Positions 8,567 through 16,738 of a stretch of DNA of 19,437 nt are shown here, one piece after another. Location: assembly GCA_036264235.1 (NCBI GenBank), contig DATARH010000223.1, forward strand, positions 1 through 19,437, given 5' to 3'. Position 1 is the stretch's first letter. Each line of letters starts with the position of its first letter. A program made the position numbers and the translations under genes. The notes under the pieces are model-generated. The model saw only the letters and a list, made by a program, of their open reading frames with translations, was not told the DNA's origin and did no database searches. This stretch comes from DATARH01 sp036264235 (GTDB lineage Bacteria; Pseudomonadota; Alphaproteobacteria; ATCC43930; CGMCC-115725).

Positions 8567-9313
8567 ATGCCTGGTCTGCTCGACGGGAAAATCGCACTCG
8601 TCACCGGGGCGGGGTCCGGCATCGGTGAAGCGATCGCCGCCGCGATGGCGAAGGCGGGGGCACGTGTTGTCGCCGTTGACATCAACATCGGCACCGCTGC
8701 GCGTACCGCCAAGGCGAGCGGGAACAACGCGGCGAGCTACGCCTGCGACGTCAGCAACCGCGAAGCCTGCGACGGGCTCGCCGCGACGGTGCGGCGTGAG
8801 GTCGGCGCGATCGGAATCCTGGTGAACAACGCCGGGATCATTCGGCGCGGCAAGGTCACCGACGCGAACACCCGCCGCGATTGGGATGACACACTCGCGG
8901 TCAATCTCAACGGCCCCTACAACATGGTCACCGCTTTTCTCGACCAGTTGCGCGAGACGAAGGGCGCGATCGTGAATATCGGATCGATCCAGTCGTTTGT
9001 GGCGCTGCCGAATTCGGCGGCGTACACGACCTCGAAAGGCGGGGTGAGGGCATTGACCCAAGCGTTGGCGATCGAATTGTCGCCGCTCGGCATCCGGGTC
9101 AATGCGATCGGGCCGGGATTCACAGAAACGCCGCTCAATGCGGACGCGCGTGGCAATGCCGAGTACATGGCGAATTTCACCGGCCGGATCCCGCTCGGCC
9201 GGATCGGAACGCCGGCCGACATTGCCGGGCCGGCGGTGTTCCTCGCCTCGGATATGGCCGGCTACATCACCGGCGTGACCTTGCCGGTCGATGGCGGCTA
9301 TCTCGCCCGCTGA
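8567..9313 (+). CDS. Short-chain dehydrogenase/reductase (classical SDR, FabG/3-oxoacyl-reductase-like)
   Basis: A 248-residue NAD(P)-dependent oxidoreductase of the classical SDR family. Cofactor motif TGAGSGIG is at 13-20 and NNAG at 87-90. The catalytic residues are Ser140, Tyr153 and Lys157 in the YTTSK block (153-157). The C-terminal PVDGGY (near 240-246) is typical. Asp38 at the end of the second beta strand (VAVDIN) predicts preference for NAD(H). GAGGTG lies four bases before the ATG at 8567. There is no room for a separate promoter between the hairpin and the gene, so expression depends on read-through or on a promoter overlapping the hairpin. The last codon abuts the stop of the LprI-like gene on the other strand. 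Substrate cannot be told; sugar or polyol dehydrogenases of this type are common. Confidence 0.92.
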   Translation: MPGLLDGKIALVTGAGSGIGEAIAAAMAKAGARVVAVDINIGTAARTAKASGNNAASYACDVSNREACDGLAATVRREVGAIGILVNNAGIIRRGKVTDANTRRDWDDTLAVNLNGPYNMVTAFLDQLRETKGAIVNIGSIQSFVALPNSAAYTTSKGGVRALTQALAIELSPLGIRVNAIGPGFTETPLNADARGNAEYMANFTGRIPLGRIGTPADIAGPAVFLASDMAGYITGVTLPVDGGYLAR

Positions 9314-10552
9314 TTACTTCGAAGGCGGCGGATCGACCCAACGGATCGCCGGTTTCGCCGGCGCTTCGCTCGATCCGGACGATGGCTTCGGCTCCGCGGG
9401 CGCAGCGGCCGCCTCGCGCTTCTGGTCATGCGCCGGCGGCGGTGCGGCTTTCGCCGGAGCGGCGGGTTTCGACGCTGGCTCCTGACTCGACCCGGAATGC
9501 GGCTCCGCCGGTTGCGGCGGTGTCGCCGTCGCGTGCGTGTCTTTGCGCGAGCTCGATGCCGCCGCGCTCTCCGGCGCCGGCTTGGCCGGGGTGTTTTGGT
9601 CGGCAGGGCTCTCGCTGACCGTCTCGTGTGCCGGCTTGCTTGACCGGCTGGTTTTTGTCCGCTTCGAGGATTTGTGCTTGGCGGACGGTTCCGACGGTTC
9701 CGAGCCGGCCTGCTCGGGCGCAGTACGGGTCTCGGTTGTCGTTGTGGTCGTCTGAGTCGGCGCTTCGGTGCTGCCCTCGAAGGCACGCCCGGTCGGGGCG
9801 GCGCGATTGTCCCGCTGCTCGACACTTTCGCCCGGCTGCCGGCGCTCGGTCGGCGGCGTGCGCGTATCGCGCTCCTCCTTGGTTTGCGTCGATTGCCGGC
9901 GTTCGATCTGCGGCGCCGACGTATCGCGCTGTTCGATGATTTCGGTCGATTGCCGCCGCTCCGGCTGAGGCGGTTGGGTGCCGCGCTGTTCGATCGTTTC
10001 GGTCGATTGTCGCCGCTCGATCTGAGGTGCGGGTTGGGTGCTCCGTTCTTCGACCGTTTCGGCGGGCTGCCGGGGCGGAGCAAAGGGCGGTGGCGACGCG
10101 AAGCCGGGAGCGGTCGCAACTGGCGGGCCGCCAAACGCCCGGAACGGCGGCGGCGGGGGAAAGCCACCCGGCGGGTTGCGCAGGGGCGCTTGCTGCAAGC
10201 TGCCGATCTCGCTGTCGAGCTGACGCATCCGATGATGGTAGGCCTGCGTAATGCAAGCCGGATCGGCGCCGCATTGGCGCCGCTGGGCGACCCAGGAATC
10301 CTCGTCCCGGTCGAGGCGGCGCTGCGCCTCGGGTGGCAGCCGCCGGTACACACCGTTATAGGTCGAGTTTAGCTGGTTATCGAGCCGGCCGAGGGCGGGA
10401 TCCTGACAGATCGCCGCCTCGTCGGTGTAATGCGCAAAACGGCAATTGAAGCTTTGCGCGCTGGCGGCCTGCGGCGCCGCGAGCAGGAGGCCCAATGCGA
10501 GCGGCAGTGCGGCGCCCGCCGCTGCCGGTGTGTGGATACGAAACTGAGGCAT
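9314..10552 (-). CDS. Secreted LprI-like (DUF1311) protein with tandem repeats and disordered tail
   Basis: A 412-residue exported protein. Residues 1-32 form a Sec signal peptide ending AASA before Gln33. Residues 35-115 form an LprI/DUF1311-type domain with four cysteines (37, 49, 94, 100), the AAICQDPALGRLDNQLN block (47-63) and SWVAQRRQC (86-94); some family members inhibit lysozyme. A Pro-rich linker (123-160) leads to five tandem repeats of 19-20 residues (161-256), each with an RQ..E..EQR pattern ending in ER. The rest (257-412) is low-complexity Ser/Thr/Pro/Ala/Lys and likely disordered. No transmembrane helix or LPXTG-like anchor is seen. It stands alone on its strand, divergent from the dehydrogenase gene. 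A periplasmic or surface-associated role is likely; inhibitor function is not proven. Confidence 0.82.
   Translation of the reverse strand: MPQFRIHTPAAAGAALPLALGLLLAAPQAASAQSFNCRFAHYTDEAAICQDPALGRLDNQLNSTYNGVYRRLPPEAQRRLDRDEDSWVAQRRQCGADPACITQAYHHRMRQLDSEIGSLQQAPLRNPPGGFPPPPPFRAFGGPPVATAPGFASPPPFAPPRQPAETVEERSTQPAPQIERRQSTETIEQRGTQPPQPERRQSTEIIEQRDTSAPQIERRQSTQTKEERDTRTPPTERRQPGESVEQRDNRAAPTGRAFEGSTEAPTQTTTTTTETRTAPEQAGSEPSEPSAKHKSSKRTKTSRSSKPAHETVSESPADQNTPAKPAPESAAASSSRKDTHATATPPQPAEPHSGSSQEPASKPAAPAKAAPPPAHDQKREAAAAPAEPKPSSGSSEAPAKPAIRWVDPPPSK
9785..10072 (-). repeat. Five tandem coding repeats, 57-60 bases each
   Basis: Five imperfect units encode residues 161-180, 181-199, 200-218, 219-237 and 238-256 of the LprI-like protein. 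The three central units begin RQST and the outer two begin RQP. All are rich in Glu, Arg and Gln. The whole-codon period keeps the frame, so unit number could vary between strains without breaking the gene. Confidence 0.85.
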
Positions 10553-10766
10553 CGGAGTTCACCGCGTCTGACTGCCGAGGCAAACACCGGCGGCAGTGCG
10601 GTCCGATGCGCCGGTCGATGCCCGATGGAATGGCGCCGTCGCCAATCAACCGGGCGTAGTGCCTCGCCTCACCGGTCCGAGCGACGGCATGTCCCGCAAA
10701 CAGCTTGAACCGCTGCGGCCAGCGAGCGCAGCATTGGGGTGGCAGCGAGCCCATCGGGAGGAGCGG

Positions 10767-11936
10767 ATGCAGACGGGTGCCTACCGGTTTCCGGCGATGG
10801 ACACCGTCGTGTTCGGCCGGCCTTTCGCCGAGATGCTGAAGGAGGCGGTCGAGGAGACCGGCGCACATGCGGCGTTCCTGCTGGCTAGCGGCACGATCGC
10901 CCGCGAGACCGATATGGTCGACCAGGTCCGGCGTGGGCTCGGCAACCGGCTGGCCGGCGTGCATGCCGGGATCGGCGCCCACACGCCGCGCCATGATTGC
11001 GTCGCAGTGGCAAACGCCGCACGCGCGGCCGGCGCCGATTTGATCGTTACGCTCGGTGGCGGCTCCGTCACCGATGCTGCGAAGATGGTGGCGCTGTGCC
11101 TCGGCAACGACGTCAGTGAGCCGGCGCAGCTCGATGCCTACCGAGCCCAGGTGGCGGCCGACGGCAAGATTGTCCGGCCGGAGGTGAAACCGCCGGCGCT
11201 GCGCACTGTCGCGATCCCGACAACGCTGTCGGCCGGTGAATATACCGCCTCGGCCGGCTGCACCGATGCCGTGCGGCACGTAAAGGAAAGCTTCAGCCAC
11301 CGGCTGATGATGCCGAAATCGGTCTTGCTCGATCCGCGGGCGACCTTGCACACGCCGGAATGGCTGTTCCTCTCTACCGGCATTCGCGCCGTCGATCATG
11401 CGGTCGAAGATATCTGCTCGCCGCTTTGCCAGCCGATTTCGGAGGCCGGATCGTACCAGGCGCTGCGGCTGCTCGGGCACGGACTGCTCGGGGTCAAGTT
11501 CGACCCGCTCGACCTCGACGCGCGCCTCGAATGCCAGCACGGCGCCTGGCTGTCGATGATCGGCTCGCAGACCGGCGTGCCGAAGGGCGCCAGCCACGGC
11601 ATCGGCCATGTCCTTGGCGGCACGGCCGACGTGCCGCACGGCTATACCTCGTGCGTGATGCTGCCGCATGTGCTGCGCTTCAATCACTCGGTCAACGCCG
11701 AGCGTCAGGCGCGCGTCAGCGACGCATTGGGCCGGCCCGGCGACCCGGCGGCCGATGTCGTCGCCGGGCTGATCGATGGGCTTGGGCTGCCGTCGCGGCT
11801 GCGCGATGTCGGGGTCAAGCCGGAGCAGCTCGACCGCATCGCCGAATTGTCGATGCACGACCGCTGGATCCACACGAACCCGCGCAAGATCGACGGGCCG
11901 GCGGTGGTCCGGGAATTGCTGGATGCGGCTTGGTAA
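10767..11936 (+). CDS. Iron-containing alcohol dehydrogenase family protein (maleylacetate-reductase-like)
   Basis: A 389-residue NAD(P)-dependent dehydrogenase of the Fe-ADH/dehydroquinate-synthase-like superfamily. It shows VVFG at 14-17, the pyrophosphate-binding GGGS (97-100), PTTLSAGEYT (151-160), the GIRAVDHAVED segment (205-215) and the metal/active-site histidines in GASHGIGHVLGG (His277, His281) and VPHGY (His291). The first metal ligand of classic Fe-ADHs, Asp in GxDAxxHA, is Arg207 here, which moves the protein away from alcohol dehydrogenases toward the maleylacetate-reductase-like branch. The ATG at 10767 follows GGGAGGAG, so the longer open frame from 10596 is not used. Fifteen bases separate it from the isochorismatase-like gene, indicating one operon. 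Substrate unknown; a keto acid from ring or amide catabolism is plausible. Confidence 0.88.
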   Translation: MQTGAYRFPAMDTVVFGRPFAEMLKEAVEETGAHAAFLLASGTIARETDMVDQVRRGLGNRLAGVHAGIGAHTPRHDCVAVANAARAAGADLIVTLGGGSVTDAAKMVALCLGNDVSEPAQLDAYRAQVAADGKIVRPEVKPPALRTVAIPTTLSAGEYTASAGCTDAVRHVKESFSHRLMMPKSVLLDPRATLHTPEWLFLSTGIRAVDHAVEDICSPLCQPISEAGSYQALRLLGHGLLGVKFDPLDLDARLECQHGAWLSMIGSQTGVPKGASHGIGHVLGGTADVPHGYTSCVMLPHVLRFNHSVNAERQARVSDALGRPGDPAADVVAGLIDGLGLPSRLRDVGVKPEQLDRIAELSMHDRWIHTNPRKIDGPAVVRELLDAAW

Positions 11937-11951
11937 TCACTGGAGGGTTCG

Positions 11952-12659
11952 ATGAAGCTCAACGGCACCACCATTCCCGACGACATCATCCGCCGCGTCG
12001 TCGCCAAGCGCGGTTCGGAGCATTGCTTCGCGGAGCTCGATCCGGTGCGAACCGCGCTGGTGGTGATCGACCTGCAGCAGGGTTTCATGAACGAGGCAGT
12101 CGGCTTCGCCCCGGTGCCGGCTGCGATCGGCATCGTGCCGGCGGTGAACCGTTTGGCTGCGGCCGTGCGCGAGACCGGCGGCGGCGTGTTCTGGATCAAG
12201 AACACGCATGACGAGCGCTGCCTGACCGAATGGTCGGTGATGCACGACACCGCGACCCCGGCGGCTCGCGAGAAGCGCATCTCGGCGATGTCCGAGGGTA
12301 CCTTCGGACACGAACTGTGGCCCGATCTCGATGTCCGGCCGGAGGACGAGATCGTCAAGAAATACCGCTTCAGCGCATTCCTGCCGGGAATGTCCGAATT
12401 GCCGCAGCGCCTGCGCGCCCGCGGCTTCGATACCGTGCTGATCACCGGCACCGTCACGAATGTGTGCTGCGAAAGCTCGGCGCGCGACGCGATGATGACC
12501 AATTTCCGCACGATCATGGTCAGCGACGGTAACGCCGCGCTGAGCCAGGCCGAGCATGACGCCTCGCTGGCCGCGTTCTACAATGTCTTCGGCGACGTGA
12601 TGGATACGGAAATGATCATCGCCGCGCTCGGGCGCGGCCGAAAAGCGCGCGCCGCCTAG
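11952..12659 (+). CDS. Isochorismatase-like cysteine hydrolase
   Basis: A 235-residue protein of the isochorismatase-like hydrolase family, which includes nicotinamidase, N-carbamoylsarcosine amidohydrolase, maleamate amidohydrolase and RutB. The catalytic triad is visible: Asp40 in VVIDLQQGF, Lys137 in IVKKYRFSAF and Cys172 in TGTVTNVCCESSARDA. The cis-peptide stretch before the cysteine is TGTVTN. TGGAGGG precedes the ATG. It is cotranscribed with the dehydrogenase upstream, so the pair may cleave an amide and reduce the resulting keto acid (inference). Its stop TAG at 12657-12659 shares the CTAG palindrome with the stop of the convergent MFS gene. True isochorismatase activity is unlikely because no siderophore genes are nearby. 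Confidence 0.9.
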   Translation: MKLNGTTIPDDIIRRVVAKRGSEHCFAELDPVRTALVVIDLQQGFMNEAVGFAPVPAAIGIVPAVNRLAAAVRETGGGVFWIKNTHDERCLTEWSVMHDTATPAAREKRISAMSEGTFGHELWPDLDVRPEDEIVKKYRFSAFLPGMSELPQRLRARGFDTVLITGTVTNVCCESSARDAMMTNFRTIMVSDGNAALSQAEHDASLAAFYNVFGDVMDTEMIIAALGRGRKARAA

Positions 12660-13867
12660 ACGCCGGCTCCGCTCATGCGGCGGCGCGGGCTGAAGGCTAG
12701 GTCGATCAGCAATGCCAGCAGCAATGCCGCCCCACCGAGCAGGAACAGCACGCTGTAGCCGCCGGCGCTGCGCGAGAAGACGTAGGAGAAGCCATAGCCG
12801 GCGATGGCTTGGCCGATTGCAAATGCGGTCGTGCAGAGACCCCAGGCGGCTGTCTGCGCCGCCGGGTCGCCCGGAAGTAGTTCGCGCGTGCGGCCGATCA
12901 TGATCGCGACGATCCCCGGCACGAAGGCGCCGACGACAAAGCTGGAGAGCGCCAGCCCGGCGGGCGAGACGGTAACGAACGGCAAGCCGATGCACAGCAT
13001 CTGCATGATGTATGCGAGACGCAGCGTCACCCGGAAACCGATGCGGTCGCCGACATATCCGCCGACCAGCGGCCCGACAAGTGCGCCTGCCCCGAATAAT
13101 ACCCAATACAGCGACGCTGCGTGCAGTCCTCGACCGAGCCCGCGGGCGATGAAATCGACCAGAAACACCATGTGCGGCACCAGCCCGACCGCGTTCAGCG
13201 CATACTCTACGTAAAGCGCACGCAATGCGGCGGCCGATGCTGCAGGCCGAGCCGGCGGCGTCTCGCCGATCGCCGGCTCCGATTGCGGCCAGCCACGCCA
13301 GGCGAACGCGGTCAAAACCAGCGCGATCGTGCCTAAGCCGAACCAGGTTTCCGGCAATCCCCAGCCGATCAGCAACGGCACCACGGTGCCGGAGGCGGCG
13401 ATGCCCAGCCCGACGCCGGTGAAGATCGCGCCGCCCGCTAGCCCGCGCCGCCCGGGCGCGATGTGCGGCATCACACTCGGGGCGGCGAGCGCCATCAGGA
13501 TCCCGCCGGTGCCGCCCGAGACGAAGCGCCAGAAAAAGAACCAACCAAAGCCGAGCGGAAAGGCGCAGGCGAACAGGCTGGCCGCAGTCAGCAGCATGGC
13601 GAGACGCAGGGTCGCCGCTACACCCACCCGCGCCGCAATCGCACGGGCCAACAGCGCTCCGGCCAAATAGCCCGCCAGATTGGCGGCGCCGAGATACACC
13701 GCGGCGGACGGCGCAAACCATCCGGCAGCGATCAAGGCCGGGATCAGCGGCGTATAGCCGAAGCGCGCCAGCCCGATCCCGACAAAATTCGCCGAAAGCG
13801 CCGCGGCAGTGCCCCGCCAGGGCGAGAAAGGCTGGGCCAGCGGTGTCGGTTCGGCGATTTGCGCCAT
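12656..13867 (-). CDS. MFS transporter, YbfB/YjiJ family
   Basis: A 403-residue inner-membrane protein with about 12 hydrophobic helices. The first helix carries NFVGIGLARFGYTPLIPAL, the signature of the YbfB/YjiJ subfamily, and a central helix pair has RFVSGGTGGILMALAAPSV. A loop containing QSEPAIGETPP separates the two halves. An AGGAGG sequence precedes the ATG at 13867. It lies 167 bases downstream of the LLM oxidoreductase gene on the same strand, so it may be read from the same promoter or its own. The substrate is unknown; a small organic acid or degradation product handled by the neighbouring enzymes is a reasonable guess. Confidence 0.88.
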   Translation of the reverse strand: MAQIAEPTPLAQPFSPWRGTAAALSANFVGIGLARFGYTPLIPALIAAGWFAPSAAVYLGAANLAGYLAGALLARAIAARVGVAATLRLAMLLTAASLFACAFPLGFGWFFFWRFVSGGTGGILMALAAPSVMPHIAPGRRGLAGGAIFTGVGLGIAASGTVVPLLIGWGLPETWFGLGTIALVLTAFAWRGWPQSEPAIGETPPARPAASAAALRALYVEYALNAVGLVPHMVFLVDFIARGLGRGLHAASLYWVLFGAGALVGPLVGGYVGDRIGFRVTLRLAYIMQMLCIGLPFVTVSPAGLALSSFVVGAFVPGIVAIMIGRTRELLPGDPAAQTAAWGLCTTAFAIGQAIAGYGFSYVFSRSAGGYSVLFLLGGAALLLALLIDLAFSPRRRMSGAGV

Positions 13868-13951
13868 CGCGTCCTCCTGGGAGGAGCGGACGCTAAACCG
13901 GCCGCGAGATAAAGAGGTACGGTGTTAGCCGAACCGAGCCGTCCGCGGCGT

Positions 13952-13963
13952 GCAACGCGTTGC
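13952..13963. promoter_or_regulatory. Perfect 12-base palindrome upstream of the MFS gene
   Basis: GCAACGCGTTGC is a perfect palindrome in the 167-base gap between the LLM and MFS genes, 85 bases from the MFS start. A dimeric regulator site is possible. No copy was noticed elsewhere in the window and no regulator gene is nearby. Confidence 0.25.
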
Positions 13964-14034
13964 TTCGGCCATGCCGCGAACCTCTCGAAGAGCCGACACA
14001 CTTTCCCTGTCAACGAGGGCACGGCGCGCGAGGT

Positions 14035-15051
14035 TCAGAGGGCGGTCCGGATCGCGGCGCCGAGGTAGGCCATGTCTGCGGCGGGTTGGGGTCCGGCAAA
14101 CGTCAGGACCAATTCGTCGACACCGGCGGTGCGATAGTTTGCGGCCCGGGCGAGGCAATCTGCGGCCGTGCCGGCAACCGCGAAGGCGGCAAGGAAGCGC
14201 TCGTCGAGCGCAGCCTCGGCCGGGTCGCCGTGGCGCAAACGGTCGAGCGCGGCGACGAATTCGGGCTTTGGAATGCCGCTGTGGCGCAAGATCGTGTCGC
14301 GCAACGGCGGCCAGGCGCGCTCCGTCGGCCAGAACCTCGCCAGCATATCGGCGATCGCAGCCAGGGCGGCCCGGCGGGCCTCGGCACGATCCGGCCGGAC
14401 AACGCAGGGCACGTATTGGACGACGCGCGGCATCGGCCGACCGGCCGCCGTCGCGCTGTCGCCAACGATCGCGACGGCACGCTCGGTATAGCCGGGCGGG
14501 CACATGTTGGAGACGATCAGCCCGTCGCCGATCCGGCCGCAGAGGGCGAGGCTCTTATCGCCCATCGAGGCAAGGTAGATCGGCATCTCGGGGCGCGGCG
14601 GGCGGAAGCCGAGCTTGGCGCGGTCGGCCGAGAAGACGCGGCCGCGATAGGTGACCTCGTCGCCGCGCAACAAGCCGCGGACGATGTGCACCGCGTCTTC
14701 CAGCGAGGCGAGCGGGCGGTACGCGAAGCCCAGCCTTTCGATCCGCACACCGATGCCCGAGCCAATGCCGAGCAGCATGCGTCCGTTCGCGAGCTCATCG
14801 AGCGCGCCGAACTCCATCGCGATCTGGGCTGGGTGATGCGTGTATGGAGACACGATGCCGACCCCGATGCCGATGCGCTCGGTCACAGCGGCGCAGGCCG
14901 AGACCGCCGGCAGCACGCCGCGATCGAACGGGTTCTCGGCGAACCAGACCGAGGCGAAACCGGCCGCCTCGGCCGCTTGCGCCAGCACAACGCACTCGCG
15001 CGGGGTGAGCCCCTGATGCAGGCGCACACCGATGCGCGGCAAATTGCTCAT
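14035..15051 (-). CDS. LLM-class (luciferase-like) flavin-dependent oxidoreductase
   Basis: A 338-residue TIM-barrel oxidoreductase of the bacterial luciferase-like family, using reduced FMN or F420. Visible family features are AAEAAGFASVWFAENPFDRG (about 26-45), ERIGIGVGIVSPYTHHPAQIA with the cofactor-site SPYTHHP turn, LDELANGRMLLGIGSG and, later, PIYLASMGDKSLALCGRIGDG. The C-terminal part keeps VAGTAADCLARAANYRTAGVDEL, the usual F420/FMN-binding helix region. The ATG overlaps the stop of the NTF2-like gene by four bases (ATGA), so the two are co-translated. Cofactor choice cannot be decided from sequence alone. The substrate is likely a small heterocycle, amide or ketone. Confidence 0.9.
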   Translation of the reverse strand: MSNLPRIGVRLHQGLTPRECVVLAQAAEAAGFASVWFAENPFDRGVLPAVSACAAVTERIGIGVGIVSPYTHHPAQIAMEFGALDELANGRMLLGIGSGIGVRIERLGFAYRPLASLEDAVHIVRGLLRGDEVTYRGRVFSADRAKLGFRPPRPEMPIYLASMGDKSLALCGRIGDGLIVSNMCPPGYTERAVAIVGDSATAAGRPMPRVVQYVPCVVRPDRAEARRAALAAIADMLARFWPTERAWPPLRDTILRHSGIPKPEFVAALDRLRHGDPAEAALDERFLAAFAVAGTAADCLARAANYRTAGVDELVLTFAGPQPAADMAYLGAAIRTAL

Positions 15052-15524
15052 ACGCCGCCCGGCCGCGGCGCCGTGCTCGCCTCGGAAAAATGCACATGGA
15101 CGCCGCGCCAGTCACCGTCTTCCTTGCGGAACACCATTGTCGAGCGCGAGATGAATTCCGTTCCGTAACGCCGCGCCGCCGGCGGCGGCTCCTGGCCGAC
15201 CCATTCGGATCGGGTGTGCCGCTCGCACCAGACAACGGCCAAGCTTTCGTTGACGACCCCACCGATATCGAACGGCGTCCAGTAGCTGCTCTTGACGTTG
15301 TTCTGATAGAACTGCCAGAGCCGCGTCCAATGCTCGCGGCCGTTATAGGTATGGCCGTTGAGATTGAAGAACACGGCTTCCGGCGCGCCGCTCCAGAGGT
15401 CCTGCAACGGCTCCCAGTCGAAACGCGCATTGATTTCGAGATATTCGTGCATGCGTTCCAGCACGCGCTGGCGGTCCTCGAGCGAGCCGCCGACCAGCTT
15501 GGAGGGATTGAGTTCCTGCGGCAT
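15048..15524 (-). CDS. NTF2/SnoaL-like small protein
   Basis: A 158-residue protein with the NTF2-like cone fold pattern: an N-terminal helix pair (DRQRVLERMHEYLEINARFD, about 18-37), a WEPLQDLWSG segment, then alternating beta strands with LAVVWCERHTR, STMVFRKEDGDWRGVHVHFS and a short tail. The pattern of a tryptophan and histidines near the end (DWRGVHVHFS) is typical of SnoaL-like enzymes and of nuclear-transport-factor-2 family subunits. The ATG at 15524 is chosen because the family fold starts here; the frame stays open upstream but shows no family sequence. It is coupled to the LLM gene, so it may be a small accessory enzyme acting on the same substrate. Function unknown. Confidence 0.82.
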   Translation of the reverse strand: MPQELNPSKLVGGSLEDRQRVLERMHEYLEINARFDWEPLQDLWSGAPEAVFFNLNGHTYNGREHWTRLWQFYQNNVKSSYWTPFDIGGVVNESLAVVWCERHTRSEWVGQEPPPAARRYGTEFISRSTMVFRKEDGDWRGVHVHFSEASTAPRPGGV

Positions 15525-15595
15525 CCGGCGGCGGTCCTGTGCGATGGGAAATGCATGGTCATAGCATTCGCCGGAATGGCCGAGTAGGTGCCGGC

Positions 15596-16738
15596 ATGTC
15601 TGAAGCGGCGATCTATCATTGTCCCACTTGCGGCGCGCAGCATGCGGCAGACCGGCCGATGTGGCGCTGCAATTGCGGCGGTCATTTGAATCTGGGACCG
15701 GGACAGGGGCTCTCGCGTACCGACATCGCCAGCTCCGACACATCGCTGTGGCGGTACCGGGCGGCGTTGGCGGTTGCAACGCCGCCGCGGGTCACATTGG
15801 GCGAGGGCTGGACGCCGCTGGTCGAGCGCCAGTGGCACGGCGCGCCGGTGCTGTTCAAGCTCGAGTCGCAGATGCCAACGGGTTCATTCAAGGACCGCGG
15901 CACGGCGCTGATGCTGAACCATTTGCTCGCGGTCGGGGTTGGGCGCATCCACGAAGACTCGTCGGGCAACGCCGGCTCGTCGATCGCGACCTACGCCGCC
16001 GCGGCCGGCCTGCCGTGCCGCATCTATGTGCCGGCGGCGGCGCCGCGCGCCAAGGTCGTGCAGATCGCCGCATCCGGCGCCGAGGTCCGCAGCATCCCGG
16101 GCACCCGCCAGGCGGTGACCGAGGCGGCGCTGGCCGCCGCCGAATCGGGCGAGAGCTTCTACGCCAGCCACAATTGGCAGCCGTTCTTTATCGAAGGCAC
16201 CAAGACACTCGCCTTCGAATTGTGGGAGCAGCTTGGTTTCCGCGTGCCCGACAACGTCCTGGTGCCGACCGGTTACGGCAGCAACATTCTCGGCCTGGAA
16301 CGCGGTTTCGACGAATTGCAGCGAAGCGGCGAAATCACCACCCGGCCGCGGCTCTTTGCGGTGCAGGCGGCAAATTGCGCGGCCTTTGCGACAGCCTGGG
16401 ATGCCGGCGCGCCGGACTATGTGCCGTTCGCGCCGCAGCCGACCGTCGCCGACGGCATCGCCACCGTGAAGCCGGTGCGTACCGCCGAGGTGCTGGCGGC
16501 GCTGCAACGATCCGGGGGAGGTGTCGTCGCGGTAGCGGAGGAGGCGATCGCGCCGGCGCTGGCCGCGCTCGGGCGGCTGGGATTGTTTGTCGAGCCGACC
16601 GCGGCAACGGCGGCAGCAGCCCTAACCCAGCTCTTGGCGGGAAACACGATCACACCCGAAGAGACGATAGTGGTTGTGCTGACTGGGCACGGTCTCAAGG
16701 CGGCGGAACGAATCGGCGATTTGTTGACCGGTCCGTAA
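15596..16738 (+). CDS. Threonine-synthase-like PLP-dependent enzyme with N-terminal zinc ribbon
   Basis: A 380-residue fold-type II PLP enzyme. An N-terminal zinc ribbon uses Cys9, Cys12, Cys25 and Cys27 (CPTC and CNC). The PLP lysine is Lys99 in PTGSFKDRG (94-102), and SSGNAGSS follows as the phosphate/substrate loop. GEGWTPLV (69-76) and the C-terminal VVVLTGHGLK are characteristic of threonine synthases and their relatives. In ThrC the reaction is O-phosphohomoserine to threonine. The enzyme may instead act on a related amino acid, because thrC is usually next to hom or thrB, which are absent here. The ATG at 15596 with TAGGTG upstream is preferred to the longer frame from 15539. It is divergent from the NTF2/LLM pair over a 71-base gap. 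Confidence 0.87.
   Translation: MSEAAIYHCPTCGAQHAADRPMWRCNCGGHLNLGPGQGLSRTDIASSDTSLWRYRAALAVATPPRVTLGEGWTPLVERQWHGAPVLFKLESQMPTGSFKDRGTALMLNHLLAVGVGRIHEDSSGNAGSSIATYAAAAGLPCRIYVPAAAPRAKVVQIAASGAEVRSIPGTRQAVTEAALAAAESGESFYASHNWQPFFIEGTKTLAFELWEQLGFRVPDNVLVPTGYGSNILGLERGFDELQRSGEITTRPRLFAVQAANCAAFATAWDAGAPDYVPFAPQPTVADGIATVKPVRTAEVLAALQRSGGGVVAVAEEAIAPALAALGRLGLFVEPTAATAAAALTQLLAGNTITPEETIVVVLTGHGLKAAERIGDLLTGP

Noticed and set aside
11937..13721. Minus-strand open frame (594 codons) across the hydrolase and MFS genes
   Set aside because: It overlaps the MFS gene in another frame and the hydrolase in antisense; composition is Arg/Ala/Gly-rich with no motif.
14008..14013. TTGACA on the minus strand upstream of the MFS gene
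   Set aside because: No acceptable -10 hexamer at 16-18 bases downstream, so not called as a promoter.
13960..15168. Plus-strand open frame (402 codons) opposite the LLM gene
   Set aside because: Antisense shadow of a clear flavin oxidoreductase gene.
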